From NCBI GenBank assembly GCA_028673005.1, contig CM054120.1:75813533-75877532 (forward strand): a stretch of DNA of 64,000 nucleotides. Direction: 5' to 3'. Positions within the stretch are counted from its first letter, which is position 1. Every line of letters begins with the position of its first letter. Position numbers and translations under genes: made by a program. Source of the DNA: Tanypteryx hageni. Taxonomy: Eukaryota > Arthropoda > Insecta > Odonata > Petaluridae. Below the pieces are notes generated by a model. That model made no database searches and was not told the origin of the DNA. It saw nothing but the letters and a program-made list of their open reading frames with translations. Below are positions 27,700 to 38,912 of the stretch, piece after piece.

Positions 27700-29224
27700 A
27701 TTTATTCTGTTTTTATTTTAACTATATTTTTCACTGTCCAGGTTTTTCCGCTACACGACACATATCTATTCATTTGTTTTGAAATGCATTTTGTGCGATA
27801 TTATTTTCACTCTTGTCTAGTTCGTTTCTTTTTTCTCTGCCGATTAAAGCGAATTTAATCTATCAAATGAAATTCATTTGGTATTGTGGAGTTTTCTAGT
27901 TTTTAAAGATAGTCTTTTAACTCCTAACTGGATGTGAAAATTTTTCATCTGAATTTAAATCCCTCTTCTAGCTTTTCATAATTGCTGAAATAAAGCAAAG
28001 CGATGCCACATTGTAGCTCTCGCGCTAATTACTTCGACGATGGAGCTCAGTAATACCATACGAGCAGTTTTTCAAATTATATATGTACGCTTTCGGTATC
28101 CGTCATGTCGTTCAAAATTTGCTCGGTTTTATTCAGACTTTTGACATTATGGTCGAGCACAGCGGGCTTGAAAATCGATAATGGCTCTGGTTGGAGAATC
28201 TTCCCGCCGAGCATTTTAATACGTTAGCAGCTGAACAATTTTCGCTCACATGAAGACACATAATTTATCCAAAAACCACACCTAAAACATTCTGTTAGAG
28301 AAGCCCCATTCTCGTATTTTAGAGGATTGTCCCCAGACGCCATGTACTCGCAAGAGATAGGTTCCTCGCCATTTTGGCTCTCGGCCAGGATACCGGTTAG
28401 AATTCAAAAAGCCTGCGTTCCCGTTTGCAAGGCATTCATTTTTTTATTGGAAAGTCTGTATCATTCCCTCTGGTATACTGCCGGTGCATGTGTTACGCTA
28501 TGATTCGCTTTATGCATCCACGGTTCCTCGAAAAAACGACCAAAACCTCATCCTACGTGTTGCGGATTTCGAACGGGGAATTTTAATATCAAACTATATT
28601 TAATTGATCCGGCATCCATATAGTTTCTTAGCACGTCTCCCAATTATATCTGTCAAAATTATACTTATTGACAACTTATTTCTGAGGATCTTTTAAAGAT
28701 TCAATACGAAGTATATGCGTTTCATCCGTTAAGTGCGTTTATTTTCAATGGTTGGGATAATTTTTGGTCTTATGAATTAGGAAAACTATACCCACAAGAT
28801 TTAATTGAATTTGAGCTCAAATTTTGGGCTGAGTAAATTACTACACGGTGAGCAACACAATTTTTATGAAAAGCTATGCACCTCGAGTAAATCAAATGCA
28901 CGATTCATTAAAATTTTCTTTTTGGAGGTTTTAATCGCCTCTTCCAGAATTAAAAAGGGGTTAAGCTTTTCTAGTTTTTGAGTGTTAAAATTTTGAAAAG
29001 CCTGTAAAATTTAAAGAAGCGAAATATAAGTAGGTAGAAAATTCTAAACTTTTTTTACCATCAGAATGCTATTTCGTAATGAATATGGACGTGATTAATT
29101 GGAGATTTAGGCGATAAAACGTTGGCAGTTTGAGTCGAAGGATTGCCGATTTTTTATATGCTGAAAAACTTTATCGAACATAATTATGGTTATCAGTTAT
29201 TTGAGTCTCATCATCGTCATGCTG
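27700..29224. other. No recognisable gene or element
   Basis: Unique-looking sequence, no ORF with recognisable domains and no terminal repeats. Confidence 0.55.
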
Positions 29225-29935
29225 CTGTCCGAAGACAGGTTTCAGCTGAATTGCTGCCTCCATCTCTCTCTCTCCCTAGAAGCCTCATTTATATCTCTAT
29301 GAATACTATATTCCTGCTTTATATTCTCTAATATTCCTATTCTTTTTCTCCCTCTTCCTCTTCTTCCGCTAATTTTGCTCTCTAAGATCGTCCTTTGTAA
29401 ACACAACTTCTCAATATGTGCCCTATCCAATTTGCTTTTCTTTTCCTGATTGTTTTTATTAGCATCCTATCTTCTCCCACAATTTCTAATACTTCTTCGT
29501 TTCTCTTCCTCTCTGTCCATTTCACTTTCATCATTCTTCTCCATACCCACATCTCAAAACTTTCTAAATATTTTTCCTCCTTTCTCCTTACCGTCCACGT
29601 CTCTGCACCATAAAGAGCTATGCTCCATATGTAGCATTTTTCTAATTTCTTCCTTGTTTCTAAATTTATTTTCTTGCTCGTGAGAATCTCCTTTTCGTTA
29701 AAAGCTGCTTTTGCCATTGTAATCCTACTTCTGATGTCCTGTGTACTACTTCCATCCTGCGCTAAAATACTGCCAAGATATTTGAAACTACTTACTTGTT
29801 CCAATTTTTACAACTCCTTAAACACCCTTAACCCCTCCCTCGACCTATTCTCATCCTATTCCTTATACCAACCTGCAATAACCGCTCATCAGACTTTCAT
29901 TTTACTCTCACATGTTCTACTGTTATAATTGTTAC
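29225..29935 (-). pseudogene. Non-LTR reverse transcriptase remnant (RTE-like)
   Basis: The C-terminal part of a LINE reverse transcriptase on the minus strand. Landmarks are FKYLGSILAQDG, SRITMAKAAF, LETRKKLEKCYIWSIALYGAETW (read 29382-29804) and FEMWVWRRMMKVKWTERK. These are followed by KANWIGHILR and, after a frameshift near 29400, the basic GRRGRGRKR tail and REREWR-like end (29242-29330). This layout is typical of RTE-like endonuclease-reverse transcriptases common in insects. Upstream (29805-29935) the frame is broken by stops. The catalytic core and endonuclease are missing. The clade name is from memory of these motifs and could be a neighbouring clade. Confidence 0.8.
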
Positions 29936-31530
29936 GTTGTTATATATATATTTTCTTTTTTCGTTATTTTGTTGTTATCCTTGTTATTTCATCCACTGTA
30001 ATAGGCCATGCTTGGCTGTTTTTGGATAATGTTAAATTAATTAATTAATTAATAGACGATTTCAAATTTTAAGGGAATTCAAGAACCGGTAGTCCTCGTA
30101 TCTCGGGTTTCGAGGTAGGTGCGATGACCCTCGCCATAAGATACTATACAGAACGTATATACAGATTTTATATTTATTAATTTGAAGTTTTTATTGCTAC
30201 AGACGTCATAATTAAAAATACTGACAATAATGTATAGTAAATATAGTGGATTTTCCAAAATTCAATGTAGAATTTAATGAGATAATGAATACCCGCTGGA
30301 TAGGCGACAATAGCATAACCTAAGAACATTTTAAACGAGTAAAAATGTGAATTTGGTTACAAAAATGGGAAATATCAAAAGTGCTCTTGTTTAGTAAAGT
30401 TCTCATCTTATTTATGCAATAGACATGCTTTATAGTGCTTTAGGTGGCTTCATAGTACAGATAGATGACGTAGTTTCTCAACTCCATCTCAGAAAAATCT
30501 ACATAAATGGAAATGCATCTTTTTAATTCTTCAAAAAGATATTTAATTACACCCAGTGCTTTCTGATGCATGAAAGGTTATATCAATTAAATTATGCGCG
30601 TCGGACAATGTTGATTTTTAAGAATTAATTTACACGAAAGGTGTCAAAGTGTATGCAGTGGTTCAAATGTTCATTTAGTTGTAAGCGCGGTTGAAACTGT
30701 TGAATAGAGAGCTCATACAAACGTTCTAATTGATAACGCAAATATTTAACCCTTGAGCGCCTAATTGAAACTCTTTCAAATGTGCGAAAGAGATTTGTTC
30801 CATAGAAAGTGTTAGTGTATAGTGAATTATACTCTCATAAAACTATCCAGCGCATAAGCTCTGGTGAAGAGCCTCATAGTCAATAGGAACTTTTTCTTTT
30901 ACGTTGATGTGATTACCGTCAGGAAGAGAACTCTTCTGAGACATTTGCGAGAGAATAAGGTACTAATTGCTTACTACGTCGTCGAACGATAAAGTTGCAG
31001 AAGATACTCTTTTGTAAAAAATCTGAGGGAGATGGTTATCTCTAATTAATTATTGTATTTACATCCTGGAAACAACGTTTTATATAAATTTTAAATAAGT
31101 GCTTCAACAATTTTGCGTAAAAGTAGCTTTTACTCTTTCTGATGACCTGGTTGCCATTTATTTAGGTTATAAATAGCCGGATATAAAATGAAACGAGCTT
31201 TTTGGAATTTCAACGCTTTGTAAGAGATATTTTTCGTTTATTTACTGCTTATTTCCTTCATTCCTCTTAATCCGATTGATTATCGTCTTAATTCGTTAAT
31301 ATTTGAGCATTTTTGCTCGCACAACGGCTTATTAAAGGGAGTTGATCCCGAGAAAATAAAACTGCCTAATGCAACTGAAATAGCTATCTCGTTTCTTCTG
31401 ATGTAATCCTCAATCGTCTGGCAGGGAATAAAACTTATCTCCTACCACAGTCGATCTCGCCATTTTCTCGTCGCGGTGATGTCTATTAATCCCTGAACAT
31501 CGTCAGCTAGTCACTCACATCTCTCTAGAG
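29936..31530. other. No recognisable gene; small (TTAA)n tract
   Basis: A TTAATTAATTAATTAATTAA run lies near 30034-30053. The rest has no supported feature. Confidence 0.55.
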
Positions 31531-32872
31531 CAGTGGTCTTCAACCTGGGGTATGCAAGGACTTGCCGAGGGGCATGCGAAGAGTTCAAGTGTGGGTTATC
31601 CGATCTTGCTATCGGCTGTGGAAGCGTTTACTGCAAGCCGCTCTCGCATTTCCGGTTCGTAGCGCCTACTTACGAGAATGGAAAGGGGTGAATGGGGAAG
31701 CCAGTGCAACCGAAATATTTCTTACAGCACACCCGCTGAAATGGGTATCCCCATGTGGTTAATCCCTTTCCTGGGAAAAAGAGTCGAAGGTAAGCGAACA
31801 AATAAAAGGTGTTGGAGCAATGCAGTAGTGCTGGCCTATGGCGTCTATGTCGCCGATTGTTCCTACCCTACCCTTTCTTCTCGAGGGCTGATGCCCCATG
31901 GAGTTCTTTATCTTTAGGAAAAATGTTTTCTTCTAACTTCCGAAAAGGGTTTTTCCAAAGCACTTGTTTCGTAAATGAAAGCTGGGAACCTAGAGGTTCT
32001 TTCCCATAGGATTTCCGTCTCCTTCCGTCAGTATTTCATTGCTAGTTGTTGGACGTAGATCGTCAAATTCTCCTGTTTCGGACTCGGCATTTATTATCGT
32101 ACAGGTATGCAATTTTTCATAAAATTAGATATGTATTACCTCCCGAATATAACGCGAACTCGAATTAAGATGTTACATCGGAAACAAATTGCTGAAAGTT
32201 ATTATTATAAGTTCGAAAGCTTCATTTATAGCAGTTAGTTGTTATCTTTATATGCATCATGTATTCACAGTTTTTGAAAACTTTAATGAAAGAAAGAATT
32301 GGCGATATCCATTTTAATTGAAAAAAATAGATCGTAGCATATCTGCCATTGAGAGAAACGACAACCATTCGGTGTATAATAGGAAAATGTCGTTTTATAC
32401 GTTCTCAATTAAGTTTATTTAATATAGGATAATTCATTGCAGTGTATGTGATATGGCAAAAATAAATTTGACTGTGGAAAATTCAATGACTAATGTATTT
32501 CTAGCTCAAGAAACTTTTACCTACTTTTATGGCGAAAAAATTACTTACATTTCTACTTATCCGCCCGTCCGTCTGTAGGCAAGTTTCTGAAGTGATTTGC
32601 TAGTAAGACTCGCAGGTTAGTAAGAAATACCTACTCTACTTTTTTGTTATAGTTCGAAGTGGCTTGACTTACGTTATAATTATATTATTATGAGCTAATT
32701 ATTCTACCTTTTGATAAATATAGATTTTTTGGGGTTGAAGAAAACTTTTCAATGACCATAAGATACAGTTTCACACCGTGTTTTTTGCCATTTTGACGCC
32801 CCTTGGGGCTCGACTCGGGTGGCGGCCGCCCCTCTCGCCTACCCGTCGCTAAGCATATCGCTTGTTCAGAAG
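31531..32872 (+). repeat. Dispersed 1.3-kb repeat A, copy 2
   Basis: Same orientation and content as 4485-5812, with the same two overlapping short ORFs (31678-31917 and 31809-32009) still open. The left end CAGTGGTCTTCAACCTGGGG is a better match to a hAT terminus than copy 1 and is preceded by CTCTAGAG. The copy is cut at CTTGTTC (32866-32872). Its last bases resume after the inserted element as TTCGTCTCGTTCATTA near 34453, corresponding to TTCGTTTCGTTTATTA in copy 1. Confidence 0.75.
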
Positions 32873-34451
32873 TTGCCCAAAATATCCCACATTCTTTATC
32901 TGACTACAAAATCACCATTGCCCAAGACATCCTACTTTTGAGACAGCCCAAAACTTCCCACATTTTCTGACAGCGAGAAGGGTTAGATTGGGTAGCACGA
33001 TGTTTCCTGTCTCTCCATCACCATGCTCTCCACCAGTTATGGGAAGAGTACAAAAAAAGTAACCGGGCTCAGTTACAATTACTTCATCTACATTGTACTC
33101 AATTACAAGTACCAATTACATTCTTAAAAAGTAATAAATTACAATTACGAGTAGATTACAATTACATTTCCGTACGAATTAAAAATGTCATCAATCTTAG
33201 GCTAATGCATGGGTCTAAATCAACCATTGTCTTATCTTTACTGTTTTTATGCATACCAGTCAGAATTATCATATTATCGTCAGAAAAAAATTAAAATATC
33301 ATTAATGTAAAACCTTAGATCTAGCCAGCTAAACGTCATAAGTTCCTAGAGTAATAAAAAAGTAGCTAGTTTAGAACAAAAAAAATATTTATTCTCGAGT
33401 TTAATTTTTACAACGAAATATTTGCAACAGTACATGAATCTTAAATTTCGCTATTCGTCTTGCAGAAAAGCTGTATATTAAACCCATCGTCTCCTAATTA
33501 TCTCCCCCCTTGGTGGAAGGACCTCTTCTTTACCAACACGTAAACGCTCAACGAAGGATGCTTGAAAAAATATCTAATCGTTATTGATCGACGCCGGCAT
33601 TTCCGGTCGAATTAGATATCGTGCTACCATTGACTGACATCACGCTGCACTCCGATTTTGTGTCAATTTGATAGCTATATCGAACCCGTACATTTCACGA
33701 AAAATAAATACTAAGAATAAAAAGTAACAAATAATGAAATGCAACGATTACTTCTGTTTGCAATACAAGTAGATTACAAGCATTAATTACATTTTTATTG
33801 TAACGATTACGAGTAAAAAATACTCAAAAAGTAATCGTTACCGGTGACTCAGTTACTCATACTCAATTACTCATTACTGCTCTCCACCCTGTCGTGACCA
33901 TGATCAGATATCCTGGCTATCGTAGTTTTCTCCGTATCAGTCGTGATCGTGGCATAGCAGCCAGAAACAGCGCTAGAAAATATTGGCAGTCTTCTTATTA
34001 GTGCGAAAGTTTTGGTATTTATTATTATCAAGCACTAAACACTCACCACCCTTGTCACTAGATAACACTTCAAATCCACGTCTTTCTTAGGGTGAAAATT
34101 ACTAAAATGTTCAAAAGTGGTGATTTAAGTTAAAAATGATCTCGCTGCACTGTTAAGTGAACTCACAAGAACACTGAGAGAAAACGCTGGAGCGAATTAA
34201 TATCGTATTTGTCAAAGAGCCTAACACCAAAACTGAGGTCGCTCCACAGGGGGTGCCCCCTACCTCTTAAATCTTAACCCTCATATCCTCCCCCTCTCAC
34301 CCACCTTGAAAAGGGGGATGTTTTGGGCTATAACCATTGAAAAGACCTTCGTAGTATATCTGTATAAATGTGGAATGTTTTGAGTTATGAAAAGTGGGAT
34401 GTTTTTGGCTACGATTTTCCAAAAGTGGGATGTTATGGGCTACTTCTTTCT
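32873..34451. mobile_element. Foldback-type element with repeated inverted ends
   Basis: Both ends are built from several copies of one motif in opposite orientation: GCCCAAAA(T/C)(A/T)TCCCAC at the left (32877, and again near 32924 and 32946), and GTGGGATGTT(A/T)(T/G)GGGCT at the right (34305-34440). The outer edges are AGAAGTTGCCCA and its inverse TGGGCTACTTCT. The flanks CTTGTTC and CTTATTC look like a decayed target duplication. Comparison with repeat A copy 1 supports insertion exactly here. No transposase is visible; the interior is occupied largely by the hAT MITE 33034-33879. Superfamily unknown. Confidence 0.6.
33034..33879. mobile_element. hAT MITE with perfect 8-bp target duplication, nested
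   Basis: The ends CAGTTATGGGAAGAGTA and (inverted) CAGTAATGAGTAATTGAGTA match the hAT end type CAGTGATGGGAAGAGTA. The element is flanked by identical CTCTCCAC repeats (33026-33033, 33880-33887). Both arms are rich in GTAAT/ATTAC motifs that can pair with each other. There is no coding sequence. Removing it and one repeat restores a continuous outer element. Confidence 0.9.
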
Positions 34452-34753
34452 TATTCGTCTCGTTCATTATAAACTATTGAAAAACGGACAAATGAAATAT
34501 ACGAAATCTGAAAAATGTCTTCATCCTATTTTTATTTAAACGCAGTAGGTAATCTGGTTTATTTTACCGGATTTTCCGTCCTCAGTAGTTTTCTAATGTT
34601 TCTTAGAATATTAATGCAATTATTATGTAAGTAAATAAATTGTTTCCAAAATTTTGCGATTTCAAACAGGAAATAAATACAATGCCGCAGCTAGGTTCTA
34701 CTTCGTCCGGAGCAAGTCACCCTCCCCTCCCTTTGCTACCCGTAACATTTTCA
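34452..34753. other. End of repeat A copy 2, then unassigned sequence
   Basis: About 20 bases continue repeat A after the inserted element. The remainder up to the foldback at 34754 shows nothing recognisable. Confidence 0.45.
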
Positions 34754-35206
34754 GGGTCCCGGACATAATGTCCCCAAACGCAAACTAGGACAAAATGCCC
34801 CCACGCAACAGAATAAGATTTCATTATTCCTTCTCCGATGTTGGTATGCTGTTCAAGATCAGTCAGATGATTAATTAGAACGCTTTTGTCAAGTTTTTTG
34901 TATTTATTTCGTTGTGAAAAAGATAATTAGCAACATTATCCTCCATATAGAAGTTTTTACATATGACGTGTTTTAATAAACACATGCCGACTAGGAAAAA
35001 GATTAAAATTTGGCAGGAATACTTCAATCACGCATTTAGGTTGATGGTGAAGAAGAAACTAAGAAAGAAGACCCGGGTTTGACTCCAGGATATAATTTCT
35101 GCTTCCCGTAAAGAGAGAGCATCGATTTCGAACTGGGACTGTTTTAAAAAGTATACGTTAGAGAGCAATAAATATTGATTGTAGACAGTATATGTTTTTG
35201 CTTTGT

Positions 35207-36846
35207 AGTGCTTTTCGTCAATGCTGAAAAGCACTTCGTGATGTCCGTCCGTACGTATATATCAGGGACAAAATGGCTCAACCGATTTCACCCAAATTTG
35301 GAACATAGAAAAGTCATATAAATTAATGACCAAAATGGCATATTTGGACCGAATCGAATTAGCAGTGGTGCCACAGTTGCAAAGTTTACCTTTTCGGTAA
35401 TTATGAATTTGGAAGGAATTAGCTAAACCGATTTCAAAGAAATTTCGTACGAAGGAGGTGTGCAGTATAAAAAAAACGAAATCATAATTTTTAGAATAAA
35501 TATAGAAAGCAGGGCTGCCACAATCCAAGGAATAAAAAATTCTTGTTGCACGTATTTATGTTGAACTTTCCTCATCACTTTCAAAAAGTTTACTAATTAT
35601 AATGAACACATATACAAAACCATATTTGAATATTAAGACCGAATCAACCAAACAGGGCTGCCACAATTACAAATTAAACTCTTTCAGTAATTAAGGATCT
35701 GGAAGGAATTGGCTGACCGGATTTCAATTAAATTTTTTATATAAGATTTTTACAACACACCATAAGGAAATCAGAATATTTAAAATGTAGTTAATGAGCA
35801 GGGCTACCACAGTGAAAAGTAAAATAATATTTCTTTTACACATATATCTAGAGAACTGACATCATGGAATTTTACCCAATATAGTATATTTAATCTTCAT
35901 ATAAATAAATAAGAAAATTGCATATTTCAACAGGGTTGACTAAACAGGATTACTGCAATATCAACGATAGAATTTTTCTTTAACTATGTATTTGGAAGGT
36001 ATTGGCTGAACCGATTAAAAAAAATTCCTTTGTAGGGAGAGTATAGAATGGGAAAAGGAAATGGCAATGTTTAGAACGGAAAAAGCAGGGCTACCACTAT
36101 ATAAGTAAAAATAATTGTCTGATTTCAAAGCAAATACATTAGTATTCGATTATACTACAGCGAATTTCAGGGAACCACGGGAAACCCATGGTGGAAAGAT
36201 TAGTCATTCCACCATGCGGCAAACCCGGTACATTCCTATATGTTAGTGCTTTTCTTCATTGCTGAAAAGCACTATTATCTTCGTGATGTCCCTCCATCCG
36301 TCCGTCTCTACGCATATATCAGGGAAGAGTTGGCATAACCGATTTCAACCAAATTTGGTACATGAAATTTTCATATAAATTCATGACCAAAATGACATAT
36401 TTCGACGAGATCGACTTAGTAGGGCTGCCACAATTGCAAAGTTTAATTTTTCGGTAATAATGAATTTGGAAGGAATAGGCTGAACCGATTTTAGCAACAT
36501 TTTATAACCGGAATAGCATATTTAAACCAGGTCGACTAAATAATGTTACCACAATATAAAGGTTAGAATGTTTCTGTAACTATGAATTTCAAAGGTATTG
36601 GCTGAACCGATTTCAAAAATAAATTTCGTTTGTAGGGCGAGTATAGAATTGCAAAACGAAATGATCATGCATAGAACGAATCTAAAAAGCAGGGCTACCA
36701 CAATACAAAGAAAATAATTTTTCATTATACATGTATTTCCATAGAACTTTCTGCACCGATATTTAGACGAAAAGCACTTCTGTACCACGGAATACCCGTG
36801 AACATACCTACTTGTTAGTGCTTTTCCTCATTGCTGAAAAACACTA
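35207..36846 (+). repeat. Higher-order tandem repeat with hairpin heads
   Basis: Three heads, at 35207, 36244 and 36814, start AGTGCTTTTC and fold back on GAAAAGCACT (GAAAAACACT in the third), then continue with GTCCGTCCGT-like sequence. Each is followed by degenerate subunits containing GGCTGAACCGATTT, AAATTTGGTACAT and GCAGGGCT(G/A)CCACAAT. Unit 1 is about 1,040 bp and unit 2 about 570 bp, and unit 3 is a stub. Each unit ends in a small hairpin CACGG(G)-N-CCCGTG. A head-to-tail array with terminal hairpins could come from a rolling-circle (Helitron/Helentron-like) element or a satellite. No Rep/helicase is present, so this is speculative. Confidence 0.6.
36187..36216. repeat. Perfect hairpin within the tandem repeat
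   Basis: CATGGTGGAA and its inverse TTCCACCATG form a 10-bp perfect stem around a 10-nt loop. It lies in the tail of the first higher-order unit and is absent from the second. Confidence 0.85.
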
Positions 36847-37055
36847 TTATCTTTGTGGTGTCCGCCCGTTCGTTGCGCTTTAGCTACGCCTTAAACATAT
36901 TGATTTCATTATGGTATGTCTTGACTTGACAAAAGCGTTCTAATTAATCATCTGACTGATTTTGAACAGCATACCAACGTCGGAGAGGGAATAACGAATA
37001 CCTATTTTGTTGCGTGGGGGCATTTTTTCCTAGTTTGCGTTTGGGTACATTATAT

Positions 37056-37147
37056 CCGGGGCCGTTATTTCCGGGGCCGTTTTGTCCGGGGCTGTTTTGT
37101 CCGGGACCGTTTTGTCCGGGGACGTTTTGTCCGGTACCATTTTGTCC
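37056..37147 (+). repeat. 15-bp minisatellite
   Basis: About six copies of the 15-bp unit CCGGGGCCGTTTTGT with point differences. It forms the outer part of the right arm of the foldback. The left arm keeps only one or two related units (GTCCCGGACATAATGTCC). Confidence 0.9.
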
Positions 37148-37149
37148 TA

Positions 37150-37690
37150 CACCCCAATTTTCCAGATAACTGTATTGAGGTGAATGTGATGAAAACCCAA
37201 GCATACTATACAAGCATTTTAGTTTAGCATATATTATAATATTCTTTTTGTCTATAAGCAAACGTTAATTTTCTGTCCACGATTATGCGCCCCTTCAGTC
37301 CTGCGCTCGGGGATAACTGCCCCCCTCTGCTCCCCCTCGCTACACGACTGAGTAAATAGTAAGTTAAATATACACACTAATTCAGATAAAATTAAAACTT
37401 CGGTAAACTGCATCTTTAGAGTATTGAAATCTGTATCCTGCAATTTCCGTATAAATATTTTTGTAGCATTTTTCTATTGCACGTATTTTAGGTATAGAAA
37501 TTCGCTCTTTGGTATATAAGTAGAGGTACGTAAAATTTGCACTTTGTGATAAATGCCAAATAGATGCGAAAAAACGGCTAAATGCAAAAAAACTATGTAT
37601 GCGAAAAATACTTTTTTAACGTTTTTAAACAAGCTACGGTGATTAGCCATAAACATTTCTCATCTACACAATTTGATATCTAAAACGCAG
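37150..37690. other. No recognisable gene or element
   Basis: Nothing could be supported between the minisatellite and the ORF remnant at 37705. Confidence 0.5.
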
Positions 37691-37704
37691 CTTCTGAACG
37701 TATT

Positions 37705-38029
37705 TTGGAAATGTATAGTTCAGATAAACTTAATGGAATTGCAAGAATTCAATTCAGATTTATTAGAGAAATAGGCGCAAAATTTGTAACTCTTGTCAAT
37801 TTTCTGGAAGAATCTTTTTATCCTTTTGCTCACTTATTATGGGAAGAACTTCGAATTATCAAACTGGAGCTACAAAAAATTGCTGATGGCATTTTTTCCT
37901 CAGAAACGAATAAATAACTCACTGAAACGGAAAATGCTTTGAAAATTGAACTTTTGGATGCCAGTAAATCAGCTGCAAACAAAAGTGCCAACAAGTGGAG
38001 GCAGACACAGTTGAAGCTTGCTCCACGCT
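37705..38029 (+). pseudogene. Unidentified protein remnant, two in-frame pieces
   Basis: A 70-codon frame stops at 37917 and continues in the same register for 37 codons to a stop at 38029 (SETNK, stop, LTETENALKIELLDASK). The sequence looks protein-like: a charged, amphipathic run around RIQFRFIREIGAKFVTLVNF and HLLWEELRIIKLELQKIADG, with an Ala/Ser/Lys-rich end. Open sequence extends a little upstream (ASERILEM). I do not recognise the family. It sits about 900 bp upstream of a BED-type hAT transposase remnant on the same strand and could belong to a transposon-encoded protein, but nothing proves a link. Confidence 0.4.
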
Positions 38030-38365
38030 AGTATTTAATAAGCTATAATTTGCTTTGTAATTTTATTTCTATTTATATAAATTAACATGTAGTTAAAGGC
38101 CCATTAGAAATAAATTGTCCTTTATTGACTGTATTTTTTATCACAATTTTATAAAGATTAATGTCAAACAGGTTTTTTCTTTGATTAATTGTAAGTTTCG
38201 TTTGATTAATATTTAGTTTTAACACTATTTGAAAATTTTAACTCTGATTGAAACGCTCCATGCTTGAATTTAATAAGTTGTAAATTAAGTTCTATTCTTA
38301 TAAATTTATAAGTAATTAAAAATTTTATTTATTGTTATCAATAATGAGGTCAGGAATTTACTCAT
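38030..38365. other. AT-rich, with a weak direct repeat
   Basis: A TTTAATAAGTTGTAAATTAAG-like stretch at 38265-38345 resembles 38034-38110, suggesting an old roughly 240-bp duplication. No gene is seen. Confidence 0.35.
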
Positions 38366-38421
38366 CGAGAAAAAGAAAAGAACTTTGTCACTGAAGAGAC
38401 AAAGTTCTTTTCTTTTTCTCG
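38366..38421. repeat. Perfect 24-bp-stem hairpin
   Basis: The arm 38366-38389 (CGAGAAAAAG..AACTTTGTC) is followed by an 8-nt loop ACTGAAGA and then by its exact reverse complement at 38398-38421. One strand is almost pure purine. It would form a strong cruciform or RNA hairpin. The length fits a precursor-like or transposon-end structure, but the purine bias and lack of flanking pairing argue against a typical microRNA hairpin. Function unknown. Confidence 0.9.
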
Positions 38422-38912
38422 GTTTATTTATTGTTTATTCATTTTATGGCTATGTTATTTATAAATTATTTTATTTTTTCTTTTCGTGGTTGTGATTTTT
38501 ATTTGTAAATAAGTTTTAATTCAATTTTAAAATTTGTCTTTATATTTTTGAGAGATTTTTAATAACTATATAATTAATGATAATGTTTGACTTGTTTTAA
38601 TTATATCCCTGGCTTAGTTTTAAATTTTAGTTAGTTTTGCGTATTTCACTAAACGTTAAAAGTTTTTTAGCTCCAGAAATTACTCTAAAATTGAATAAAA
38701 AATAGATGCTAAATAAATGATAAAATGAAATTATTTTGTTGCTGTTAAACGCTAAATCCAAAAATCAAAATGCTACAAATTCAATTTTTTATTCCTAAAA
38801 ACACGTACGACTATATATAAGTCTCGTAATTAAGTGTATTTCGCAGTCATTGCTTTCTGGTCAGAAGGAATAAGCGTTGCTTGAGGTTTAATTTTTTTAA
38901 TTAGAACTTCCC
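38422..38912. other. AT-rich, nothing recognised
   Basis: No feature can be supported. It may be the 5' part of the hAT element that follows. Confidence 0.4.

Larger units (their letters stand above)
34754..37147. mobile_element. Foldback-like composite with a tandem-repeat core
   Basis: The 140 bp at 34754-34893 recur inverted at 36925-37070 (for example GATGTTGGTATGCTGTTCAA against TTGAACAGCATACCAACGTC). They enclose a core of hairpin-headed tandem repeats (35207-36846). The right arm runs into a 15-bp minisatellite (37056-37147). No target duplication or transposase was found. Foldback elements with minisatellite ends fit this layout. The open frame across the right arm, repeating Gly-Gln-Asn-Gly-Pro, only reflects the minisatellite. 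Confidence 0.55.

Noticed and set aside
36944..37261. Gly-Gln-Asn-Gly-Pro repeat protein on the minus strand
   Set aside because: It is the translation of the 15-bp minisatellite; the repeat length is a multiple of three, which keeps the frame open.
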